Shown: positions 33,313 through 42,857 of the stretch, piece after piece
How the letters are laid out: each line of letters begins with the position of its first letter
Position numbering within the stretch: position 1 is the first letter of the stretch
NCBI GenBank assembly: GCA_033558025.1
Contig: JAUCEF010000001.1
Span: forward strand, 2,604,001 to 2,668,000
Reading direction: 5' to 3'
Source: Phytophthora sp. 'mugwort'
Taxonomy: Eukaryota; Oomycota; Peronosporomycetes; Peronosporales; Peronosporaceae
DNA: 64,000 nt
The notes under the pieces: model-generated
What the model was told of the DNA's origin: nothing
The model's input: the letters and a program-made list of their open reading frames with translations, nothing else
Database searches by the model: none
Program-made: the position numbers and the translations under genes

Positions 33313-33778
33313 TGTAATGGGGCGTGTTCCTGATGGATGGTCCATGACAAGTTGGTGTGACCACACACTATGGGGCGCCTACGCACTAGGTACTGATCGT
33401 ATCTAGAAGACGCACCACTAAATGCGGCTCGCACTTAGACGAGAGTCACGGTTAGGCAAGAATCGTACCTAGGTGAGAGACACCTTTAGGTATGAATCGC
33501 ACTTAGGAAGGAGAAATGGCTTGTGAACCACCATTGAAAAACCGGTGACTTAGGGGATGCATTAATTAGGCAGTTTACAGTAAGTAGGAACATAGGAGCA
33601 TGTTAATAAAGACTCAGTTAAAATCTAACCTAGAAGTTCGCAAGTCGGGGGAACCCTGTCCCACGGACTATCGGAAAGCCAAGCTTTTCTCGTGCGATAA
33701 GAAGACAGAGACACAGAGTATCTGTCTCGGTTAGAAGCTACGCTTTCTCAGGCCAGAGTGCGTGTGACCCCCGTCACG
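33313..33778 (+). repeat. 3' LTR of Gypsy-B
   Basis: 466 bp, TGTAATGGGG start; followed by the TSD ATCCA. Longer than the 5' LTR by an insertion near 33365-33430, or the 5' copy has a deletion. Confidence 0.9.
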
Positions 33779-33959
33779 ATCCAAGAACAAGGAATCATTC
33801 GACACAGCTCGTGATGCTTTCAGGCGAGGCGTGAAGCACTGAGGGACTTGACCAACGAGTACTTTTGATCTCGACGGTGACGAGTGCAAATCAATCGAAG
33901 CAGATCCACCTTCCGATGGCAGTATCTCCTTCTATACCATGGCCCGATGTGATTATAAT

Positions 33960-34257
33960 TGTCTGCGGATTATGGTCAAGCTCTTGCTGCTGGGGAGCGT
34001 CAACGTTGACGTTGGCATGCAGCCCCAGCCAAATGTTGGCGTGTCGCCCCTGGTCAGTGTGCGCTCCGCAAATGCACAGCCTGAAGATCATTCGCCTCGA
34101 GGCACGCATCCCGAGCAGGCAGTGGGCGATGACACGCGTCCACAACTACATGAAGAACTACTACAGGGGAGAGAGCAGAGAGCTTCAGAAGTAGTTTCCA
34201 TGTTCATTTTCCTCATTAATCCACTTACCTCTTCGGAAACACCCCGGTTTCGCGACA
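33960..34257 (+). repeat. 5' LTR of Gypsy-C
   Basis: 298 bp with TGTC...GACA ends; about 95 percent alike to 38998-39296 by eye. Confidence 0.9.
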
Positions 34258-34469
34258 AAGCTAGCTTTGCGCTCTTCGAAGCGTCGAGTGCATGATCCCG
34301 GACATCGCAGATCGTCCGGTACTTCGGTGCGCGTGGCGACCGAAGGCTTTCTGTCGTCGTGGGTTTCAGTCAGTACTGTTCCACTTTGGATAAGTGCGAC
34401 TTCGACTAAGTTCGCCTGAAGATCGCTCTAAGCTCGGTTTGAAGTGCGAGATTGCATCGAGCTTCAACA

Positions 34470-35476
34470 TGTCGGGGCGGTACGCAGTAGACTCTGACGG
34501 GGATGTCGATCCCTCAATCTATCTTCGAGGTCATCCGCCCTCTTAAACTGTCTAGCTGGGAGCATGCTGCTCTGATCGAGTGTCACCGCGAGCGGGAACG
34601 CTACGTAGAGAAGACCCGTCACCGCTGTACTACCACCGTTGAGACGTTCGAGAACGTTGTGGCTACCGTCAAGGACTCGGTGAAGCCCAAGACGCTGAAG
34701 ACATGGCCGCGTACGTACTGAAGAAGCCTGTGGCCTCGGTGACCGACGCTGACATTATGGAGGCTGCAGGCGCGTTGCCTCATGCTCAAGAGCCAGTTCG
34801 TGCCTGATGTCACGTCTCTGTTCCGCCAGCAGCTCAAGATGGACCTATCAACTGATGACTGTGATGCGCGGATCTTCCGCTACTACGAGGACTTCAATGG
34901 TATTGTGGAAGACAACGTCCTCCAAGGGCTGATCGGAGCCGACAACGAGTCTGAGGCTGGCTACAAGAGCAGGCTGAAGGTGCGCTGCCGCTTGCTGGTT
35001 GACAGCCTGCATCCCCCAGTGCTCAAGGCTCAAATCAACCGGCTTGTCGACTTAGAGAGGCAGGACTGCAAATCCGATGATGTTGCCCTCTTTGATCTGA
35101 TACTGGAGCATGCGAAGGTTCAACAGCGATGTCATCGAATGTCGCAGGATTATGCTGCAAGAGGGGATACCAAGTTGGCAAAGCCAGAACGGAAACCGCA
35201 ACGTGCTAGCACCAGCAAGAACATGCTGCCACGCTCGGCGGGAGCTGCAGCCTTAACTCCGCCCGCACCTACACGGGCCGCGCAACCAGCTCGCCCGGTG
35301 CCACACGGCGGCTGCCTGGTCTGCAAGGGACCTCACTGGCTCAACGACTGTCCTGTTGCCACGTACCAGGGCGCGAGGAGGCTCGGAGGAAATTCCGCGA
35401 AACCAAGGGCAACGTGGGGGCTACCTCCGGTCTTAGGCTGCGCGGTATGCAACACCCACAGGATCTGTCCGCATTA
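34470..35476 (+). pseudogene. gag of Gypsy-C
   Basis: ATG 34470 opens a frame broken soon after; 34782-35476 is open and gives a helical capsid-like region (D-D-C-D-A-R-I-F-R-Y-Y) and a knuckle-like C-L-V-C-K-G-P-H-W-L-N-D-C at about 35316-35354. Confidence 0.7.
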
Positions 35477-35479
35477 ACG

Positions 35480-38200
35480 GGTTTCTGGGGGTACCCTACA
35501 CGCCAGACACTGGCGCTGACAAGATTATCATCCCTGCGAGCATCGTGGAATCACGGCTTGCTGTGCAGCCAACGCTAGTGGCTACCAGGCTAAGTACCCC
35601 TGTGGATGCGGAAATGGCAGATGACGGCTGGTGCTGTGCGACAAGGAGATGCTTCTGGATTTGGAGCTGTCTACAATCGCCGGACTAGTCTCTATGATGC
35701 CCGTGCCGTGCTCAATCCTACCAGGCGACGGAGATGAGTTCTTGCTGGGGCGCGACGCTCTGAAGGCGCTAGGCATCGATGCCGAGCGTCAGTTGGCTCA
35801 ACTCGCTGGTCACCCACTCCTGTTGCTGAGGAAGATGAGTTTCAGGTTGGCGATGAGATTCAGATGGGCAAGGAACGCCTGACGTCGGCGATGCTGTTGA
35901 GCAGCTAGTGGAACATACGGTCGCCAATGGCATGCCCGTGGATTGTGGGGACGAAGTCCGTGGAATATTGGCTCAATTCCCCGACGTATGGCGCGTGACT
36001 ATTGGACCGAACCCTCCTGCGTGCGTAGAGCCTCTACATGTAACTCTGCAGAGCGACGCAGACCGCATCGGAGCCCGCCGCGCAAGTACGCCCCACTGCA
36101 GGCACAGTTTATCCGGGAGTACGTCAAGGTTCTGGTCGACAACGGCTTGGCCGTGAAGAACAATTCCTCCCGCTGGGCTAATGCCGTGATTCCTGTACGC
36201 AGGCCAGGCTCACGAGACGCGTTTCACCTGACCCATTGATTACATATGAGTCAATCGCGTGACTATTCCTATTGCCGGATCCATACCTAAAGCTGCGACG
36301 ACATCGGAAGCGTTTGCTGGCAAGAAGGTGTTCGCGTCGTTCGACTTCGCCTAAGGATTCTGGCAGCTTCCTCTTGGCGAAGAAAGTCGAGAGATTTCTC
36401 GTTCATCACTGAAGATGGCGTGTTTACGCCCAATAAAGTGCCGGAAGGCGCCACCGACTCGGCTCTCCACTTCCAGGGTGAGATGCAACGTATGCTGACT
36501 CCGATGATCCCCCACTCAGCCTTGGTATGGGTGGACGACGTCATTCTTTTCGCGCCTACCGTGGCAGAATTTGTTGGTGTGCTCCGTCAGTTTTTCTCCC
36601 TTGTGGCCGAGGCCATGCTGAAGTTGAACTTGACGAAGTGCTCGCTATTCACGATGGCAGTGAAGTGGTGCGGTCGTCTTATCTCGGGATCTGGTATCCG
36701 GCACGATCCAGCTCGCGTGGATGCGTTGTCTACGCTTCCTCTGACTGCAACAGTTGCGGACTTGCAGTATTTTGTGTGCGCCACTACTTGGCTGCAGGAC
36801 TCGCTGCCTGACTACGCTCGTTTGGTGGCCCCACTCCAAGCGAAATTGGCGGCTGAGAAAAAGCGCGCCGGAGGCCGCAGCCGTAATGCCCTCAGCGCAG
36901 CAACGGCGTGGACGGCTCAAGAACAAGATGCATACAGCGCCATGCTGACGCTGGTCTGTGACTCGGCACTGATGGCGTCGCCAAGTCCTGCTGCGTAGCT
37001 CCTTGTCTTCACAGCTGTAAGCATCTCCGGCTACTCCATCATAGTGACCCAGGTCGTCAATTGGGACCCTCCCTACCTGTGGCATAGCAGAAGCATGAAA
37101 TGATCATCTGCAAAGGCGGCACCTTCAAGCACAAGGAGCTGAACTGGGCGATCGTGGAAAAGGAAGCTTACCGATTGTCAAAGCATGTCACGGCCTGGAG
37201 TATTTGCTGCTTCGTCCAAACGGATTCCGTCTGTACTGTGACCACGCCAAGTGAATTTTCATTTTCGCGCCGCATGAGGAGCTCAAGAAACACGTACGTG
37301 ATCGTCTTCAACGGTGGGCAATGCGACTCTGTGGGCTTCATTATGCGATTGAGCATATCGCTGGAGAAGATAACGTCTGGGTGGATATTGTGTCTCGGTG
37401 GCACACGCGCGGTGCGGTCAAAGTGGCTACAGTGCAGACGCGTAGTCGCCGTACGCTATTTCAGGTGCACATTTCCCAGTTGAGGCCTCTCTCGGACGAC
37501 AATTTTGTTTTTACTACTCTGGGTGAGATTTGCGAGGCGCAGCGGAGCGCTGGTGCGAACGCACAGGCTGCTATTCACTCTGGAGGAGGTAGATGGTGTG
37601 GTGGTGATTGAAGGACGCCCCTGGATCCCGAATGGAGCGAAGGTGCTCCTCGCACGCCTCTTTGTGGTGGCACATGCTGGAGCACAAGGCCATCGTGGCC
37701 AAGAATCTATGACGATCTTACTACAACAACGCTTTTGGATTGCCCGCTTGAGTGACAAGGTGGTGAAATTCGTCCGTGAATGCCTGCTTTGCAAGCATGT
37801 CAAAGGATCTCGGTTGATACAACGACCCTATGGCCCACTGCTGACAGCAACGGAACGCAACGAAGTCGTCCATTGGGATTTCCTGTACGTAGGCGAAGGC
37901 TTCGGCGGCTCAGCCTATCTTCTGGTGCTCAAAGATGGCCTTTCGCACTTTTGCGGACTATGCCGTGCGCCACACCAACAGCCTATGTGGCTGCTGAAGT
38001 GCTGATGACGTGGCACTCGCACTATGGTACACCGAAGACGCTTCTCTCGGATCAGTGAAGCCATTTTCGCAACGAGGTGGTAAACCATTTGTCCGCTCGA
38101 CTCAAAGCAGAGCAGAACTTCACCCCTGTGTACTCACCATGGTTGAATGGCACAGCTGAGCGACTCAATATGGACATCCTCCAAGTCTTTCGCGCGCTCC
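35480..38200 (+). pseudogene. pol of Gypsy-C
   Basis: Protease-like D-T-G-A-D near 35508. RT about 36090-36780 with R-W-A-N-A-V-I-P-V, the catalytic W-V-D-D at 36525-36540 (first residue of the usual Y/F-x-D-D changed) and T-K-C-S-L-F. Integrase about 37630-38200 with C-L-L-C-K-H-V-K, H-W-D-F, L-L-S-D-Q and G-T-A-E-R. Several stops, including TAA in the RT at about 36351. Confidence 0.8.
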
Positions 38201-38774
38201 TGATGGAGTATGCACTTGATTCAGCAAGAGTGGCCATATTTGTTGGCTGCGGTGCAGGCGAACCTAAACCACACTCTGGTGCCGTCCCTCGTTGGTCGCG
38301 CTCCTGTCGAGGTATTTACAGGATTACCTGCATCGTCCGCGCTGGATGGTATTGTGGCTCCAGCCGGTGTCTCTGGAGGCGAGAGACAGATCGACCTAGG
38401 GAGTATCAGTGACCAGCTTGACCGTCTCCGCAAAGCACTACATGATATTCAGAGTGAAGTTGCCGACACCAAGGAGCGCAAGAGACTGCAACACATGAGG
38501 TCTCACGAGGGAACTCCTGTCAATTTCGATATCAGTGACTTCGTGCTGTGGTCGAGGATCGACCAGAGATTGCCGAACAACAAGCTGCTGGGTCATTGGG
38601 TCGGTCCGTTCAAAGTCACCGATGCTCTGCCCGACTCCTTCAAGAGTGAGCACTTGGTAACTGGGCGTGTGTACGATGTGCTCGCGTCGTGTCTGAAATT
38701 CTACGCGGATTTGGACTTGAACACCAGCGAGGGGCTATCGGAACTTGTATCCAGCCAAGGCATGGTCTTAGGTG

Positions 38775-38968
38775 TCGAAGGTTTTCAAGTGCATCGTTTA
38801 ATCGCCGGCTCGGCCGCTGGGAGATTTTGGTGTCGTGGGTTGGCCTTCAAGTCATTGAGAATTCATTCGTGGGAGCCCCTGGACACATCAGTCCAACATG
38901 TGCCTGCGAAGGTCCGCCACTATATGGATGATAGCGGGGACGACGACCTGCGCCATCGACTCGAGTAG
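38775..38968 (+). pseudogene. Chromodomain-like tail of Gypsy-C
   Basis: Frames around 38779-38968 give V-E-G-F-Q-V-H-R-L-I, then (other frame) R-W-E-I-L-V-S-W-V-G-L, then S-W-E-P-L and V-P-A-K-V-R, the pattern of retroelement chromodomains, with one or two frame changes. Confidence 0.6.
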
Positions 38969-38997
38969 TGCGTGGCACCTTCGAGCTTTGGGGGCAG

Positions 38998-39296
38998 TAT
39001 CGGCGGATTATGGTCAAGCTTTTGCTGCCGGTGAGCGTCAACATTGGCGTTAGCATGCAGCTCCAGCCAAATGTTGGCGTGTCGCCCCTGGTCAGTGTGC
39101 GCTCCGCAAATGCACAGCCTGAAGATCATTCGCTTCGAGGCACGCATCCCGAGCAGGCAGTGGGCGATGGCACGCGTCCACAACTACATGAAGAACTACT
39201 ACAGGGGAGAGAGCAGAGAGCTTCAGAAGTAGTTTCCATGTTCATTTTCCTCATTAATCCACTTACCTCTTCGGAAACACCCCGAGTTTCGCGACA
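38998..39296 (+). repeat. 3' LTR of Gypsy-C
   Basis: 299 bp; its first bases are TATC instead of TGTC, a mutated LTR end. Confidence 0.85.
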
Positions 39297-39874
39297 ATTA
39301 TCTGCTTTAAAATTGGGTAAGCGGAAGTCGAAACACAAATTGTGTGCGAGTATTTGTATGTTCACAGCGAGTACAAAAACGGGGAAGTTATGTACGGCGT
39401 TCTCAATGCGATTCGACCTGTTGATGCTCTCGGGAAATGCGCGGGGTCTTCACGGCCTTTTGACTACACGAAAATGGCTTCGCGTCTAGCCATGTTTTAC
39501 AACGACGACGCAGTGCCCCGATACGCGCCGTACAAGATTGTTGAAAATACGCACGCCACTGCCTACGTCAAAGAGACATTGGTAAACGCGTTCCTGGCAG
39601 GCCGTGCGCCGGTTTATATGGGAGGCTCAGCAACGGTGTCACAACTGTTTAACCCTGACAGTTTTATCGACTGTGGACGTTTGATATTCTTCAAAACTTC
39701 GTCAAGTACGTCGTACAGATGGCTGACTCACCTGAAACTCACCTGATTGGTATGCTCGGATGCGTCACAGCCACCGGTGACAAGCACGACTCCTTTCATG
39801 AGGCATTTTCCTACCACCCTGCCGTAGCAAGCCGATTTATTGCCAACGCTGTGCATCAACACGTGAATGAATAG

Positions 39875-40833
39875 TTAACCCTTTTTAATTGGTCCTTAGT
39901 AAAAAAAAATATCGCACTGGGTATGATCTCTTACGCTATGAATTGGCTATCGCAGCAACAGCCAGGCAAGGGCATCGTAGATCGGCGTGAGCAGGATTAC
40001 CCGGACCCGGTTATTGAATTAGTACCTAGAGGAGCGATATTATATGGATAGAAGACGATGAATTCATGCTTGGATAGGTGTAAAAACGCAATGACTACTC
40101 TTCGGCAAACACTACCGCGAGCTCACAGGATGTCAGACTCCAGGGCACAACTCACACAGCTGGAAGTGCTCGTGGACAAGCAGGTGCTGGACACGAAACC
40201 GCGCCTGGCGTCCAACATGGAGTTCAAGGTGACGTCAAGGAAAACACTCGTCGTGGACTTGAAGGCCTGGGCGAGACCAATCATGAGGAGCATCTCCTCA
40301 ACAAGCAAATCGACAGCGTCCACAACCCATGCCGGCAACACGAGTCACACGACAGTCCAGCGGCAACCGAGCAATTGTGCGCCGCCGCCGCGCACTTCAA
40401 CGTCCGTAATCATGAGCAAAGGAGAAGAGAAGTAAATAACATGAACAAGGTGTAGTATCCTAGAGCGGAGCACTAGGAACAAACAAAAACATGAGGGCCC
40501 AACAAAACCAACAAAAATAAAGTCATTCTACATTTTGCCCTCAACAACGCACACCACCAGTTAATTCGCCAACTACCGCAGACTACACAAAAACCAAGCT
40601 CCAATACCTCGCGCATCTAGACCCTCCTCGATCCACGTCAAAGTCGGCACAGGATCAACTGGATCGCGTAACTTGTCTGGTATTTCGTCATTATATGCTC
40701 ATGGCTCATCCCGGTAACGCCAGCCCAAACTCACCGATTGGCTCCTCCAACGTCTTTTCGGTGGAAAATTAACGGTCATGCTTGTCAACAAAAAAAAGAT
40801 CTCGTTCTTTTAAGAAAATTGCGTCGATTTGTC
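39875..40833. other. Intergenic before the third GT31 gene
   Basis: About 960 bases. A 126-codon plus-strand ORF at 40058-40435 has Ser/Thr-rich, low-complexity composition and no recognised domain. 40440-40830 is AC-rich and should hold the GT31 promoter. Nothing else is supported. Confidence 0.45.
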
Positions 40834-42276
40834 ATGCATTGGCTCCTTTTGGTCGTCTTTATCTCCCTTGTGTTTAACTCCACACACATCGTGGCAAGCA
40901 CATTGGATCTTATCGACCCACTAGACGTTACCGTGTCGAGAGCGTCGAGTCATGACCAAAAAGAGCTTCAAGACCCCGTCACAAGTTTTCAGGTAACTTA
41001 TCCCAAAAGTGGATCGGTCGTGAAGCTCCCACTTAAAATCTCATTGGAACTGGGCGTAACGAGTATCGAGCACTACACGACACGTTACAGTGAAATGAAA
41101 GCGTGCATTGAGATACTCGAGACGGTGACTAAGTGTATCCCGATCCTTGACCCTGAAATTCTGATACATGAGCTTCGATCGGGTCTGTATACTGCAAAAG
41201 CCTTCATCACGGACACTGAAGGAGACGTGCGGCATCATGTGACAGATACCGTCTCATTTTCGGTTGTGGACGGTGTCAGTTTTGCGGCATATGCAGCAAA
41301 GTTGGTGGAGAAAAGTCGCAAAAAGCTCAGTTCTCCCAAGGATCTGAATCTTCTCGAATGGGCCCACGAACAACACAACCAAGGACCAGTAGCTGGTGCT
41401 CTTTTGTCAGTAAATAATAGTGTTCCCCAACTTGTAATCGGGGTCAAGACTGCAGTCTTGACGAATTTTGCGCGTCGACAAGCGATTCGACAAACGTGGG
41501 GACAGCGCGCTCAGCAACTTGGTGTCAAGGTTTTCTTTCTCGGTTGTGTTCCAATCATATCCGACCTCTTCAAAGAAATGGATCGCAAACGACTGGAAGA
41601 TGCAATAAAGATGGAGAAAAAGGTCTATCAGGATCTACTGACCGAAGAACTCGAGTGCGAGGACTCTTACAGAGGGTTGGCTGACAAAGTCAAGGCCTTT
41701 TTTCATCTGGCAGTGATAACGTATTCCCACACACCTTATGTGATGCTTACGGACGATGACATCTATCTGCGACTGGACAAGTTGATTAATCTGCTCGAAG
41801 AATTGAACGAAACAAAGCGCGTGTATCTCGGACAAGCGTGGAACTCGCTCTATAGCCGCAAGTCGGTCCCTGTTCGAGACGAGTTTCACCAGAATTATCT
41901 CCCAGTTGATGAATATCCATTGAAAGTACTTCCTCCGTATGCGTTTGGGCCACACTACGTCGTTTCAATGGATTGTGCTCGCTTCATCTCTAAAAACTAT
42001 TGGAACCTACGGAGTTTAAACGGACTAGAAGACGTCAGTGTTGGCTTGTGGATGTTGACGATGCAGGTTCATTTGCGGCACATGCCACAATTTGCACACG
42101 TCACTCTCCAACCATGCAAGAACAACCTCATCTCGTTGGCAGAGTTATCTCCACTGGGAGTTCGAGCAATTCACGCAAACCTGCTCCAAGGAAGCGAGCT
42201 CTGCCATGACTATGATCGAATTGCGTGGAACGTTTATCAGGCGCCATCCACAACGGAGATGCTCGCTGCGGTTTGA
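40834..42276 (+). CDS. GT31 (beta-1,3-galactosyltransferase-like) glycosyltransferase, 480 aa
   Basis: ATG 40834 is chosen because it opens directly on a signal-anchor helix (M-H-W-L-L-L-V-V-F-I); the frame is open further upstream but without ATG. Same architecture as the 13865 gene: N-terminal beta-rich module (D-P-V-T-S-F-Q-V-T-Y-P), then the GT31 domain with R-R-Q-A-I-R-Q-T-W-G, V-F-F-L-G-C, C-E-D-S-Y, metal-binding T-D-D-D, F-G-P-H-Y and E-D-V-S-V-G-L-W. Intact. It is the right end of the cluster; the distance to the left copy is due to about 20 kb of retroelements. Likely a Golgi type II enzyme; acceptor unknown. Confidence 0.85.
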   Translation: MHWLLLVVFISLVFNSTHIVASTLDLIDPLDVTVSRASSHDQKELQDPVTSFQVTYPKSGSVVKLPLKISLELGVTSIEHYTTRYSEMKACIEILETVTKCIPILDPEILIHELRSGLYTAKAFITDTEGDVRHHVTDTVSFSVVDGVSFAAYAAKLVEKSRKKLSSPKDLNLLEWAHEQHNQGPVAGALLSVNNSVPQLVIGVKTAVLTNFARRQAIRQTWGQRAQQLGVKVFFLGCVPIISDLFKEMDRKRLEDAIKMEKKVYQDLLTEELECEDSYRGLADKVKAFFHLAVITYSHTPYVMLTDDDIYLRLDKLINLLEELNETKRVYLGQAWNSLYSRKSVPVRDEFHQNYLPVDEYPLKVLPPYAFGPHYVVSMDCARFISKNYWNLRSLNGLEDVSVGLWMLTMQVHLRHMPQFAHVTLQPCKNNLISLAELSPLGVRAIHANLLQGSELCHDYDRIAWNVYQAPSTTEMLAAV

Positions 42277-42857
42277 TAGAGTCAATCTTGGGAAATAAAG
42301 GGGTAGTTCTGTGTCTCTAGCATGACTTTGGAATCGAGATGGTAACGATAAACCTCAACTCGACATTAAAGCTGTGGATTCTCAGAAGAACCATTGCAAA
42401 TGCATTTAAAAGCAATTACTAAATCCTTTTGCAATACTCCCCATCGATCGCCCTCAATACACAGAATGGCGAATTGCAACTACTGTACAGTATTAACTAC
42501 ATGTAAACGTAGCTTGTCGTATACCTCATGAATATTTTGAACATGATAGAACCGAGAAAAAGGGCACGAGGGGGGGGGGGGTATCTCACTGCACTTCAGC
42601 CACTTGCTTGATAAAGGAAGGGGATACTGGGCACTGCGGCGATCTCACAAGTGCTTGGGCTTGAGCAAGAATGTGGCGCCGAAGAACGGATTTCGTCCTC
42701 TAACCTCCAACGTGGAATAGCTTCAACTTCGAGATTCCTCGAGAACCGCGACGGTCACGGCAGGAACGTGAGACCATTTACTCAGAATAACTCTCAATGC
42801 TCTCTCAACGCTCTCTGGTACTCCAGACAGCGTGACGTGTTAAAAGGGTTCCTTCCT
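42277..42857. other. Convergent intergenic region
   Basis: 581 bases between the ends of the GT31 and PH-domain genes. A run of 12 Gs lies near 42571-42582. It should hold both 3' UTRs; no gene is supported. Confidence 0.5.

Larger units (their letters stand above)
25742..33778 (+). mobile_element. Ty3/Gypsy chromovirus-like retrotransposon (Gypsy-B), 8.0 kb
   Basis: LTRs 25742-26155 and 33313-33778 start TGTAATG; the 5' copy ends CCCCATTACA, giving a terminal inverted repeat, and the 3' copy ends CCCCGTCACG by mutation. The TSD ATCCA is at 25737-25741 and 33779-33783. A primer site follows at 26158 (TGATAGCACTCG). Internal order: gag with zinc knuckle, protease, RT, RNase H, integrase, chromodomain, then a long antisense ORF. 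Many stops. It splits the GT10-like pseudogene. Confidence 0.9.
33960..39296 (+). mobile_element. Ty3/Gypsy retrotransposon (Gypsy-C), 5.3 kb, decayed
   Basis: LTRs 33960-34257 (298 bp, TGTCTGCGGA...TTTCGCGACA) and 38998-39296 (299 bp). Flanks are ATAAT (33955-33959) and ATTAT (39297-39301), an imperfect 4/5 duplication. A G-rich tract TTTGGGGGCAG precedes the 3' LTR. Contains gag, RT with W-V-D-D, integrase and a C-terminal chromodomain-like region, all broken by stops or shifts. Inserted in the GT10-like pseudogene 181 bases from Gypsy-B. Confidence 0.85.
25310..39874 (+). pseudogene. Decayed GT10 (alpha-1,3-fucosyltransferase-like) gene split by Gypsy-B and Gypsy-C
   Basis: 39342-39874 is clearly GT10-like: a V-D-A-L-G-K-C motif, then Y-K-I-V-E-N-T, A-Y-V-K-E-T, A-G-R-A-P-V-Y-M-G and S-F-I-D, as in the GT10 donor-binding domain. 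A one-base loss near 39687 shifts the frame; the last coding part ends at TAG 39872. Upstream host pieces 33779-33959 (S-I-S-F-Y-T-M-A-R-C-D-Y-N) and 25310-25741 (K-V-F-S-V-L-G-R-F; F-R-I-E-L-W-R-Y) join in the same order once Gypsy-C and Gypsy-B are removed, and the frame runs across the ATCCA joint with one stop nearby. The first segment is less certain. GT10 enzymes add fucose to glycoproteins or glycans in the Golgi. Confidence 0.6.

Noticed and set aside
33891..34145. Minus-strand ORF repeated at 38920-39183
   Set aside because: It lies in the two LTRs of Gypsy-C, so it is duplicated only because the LTR is; no ATG-led domain.
40058..40435. 125-codon plus-strand ORF
   Set aside because: Low-complexity Ser/Thr composition, another frame on the same strand equally open, no family recognised.
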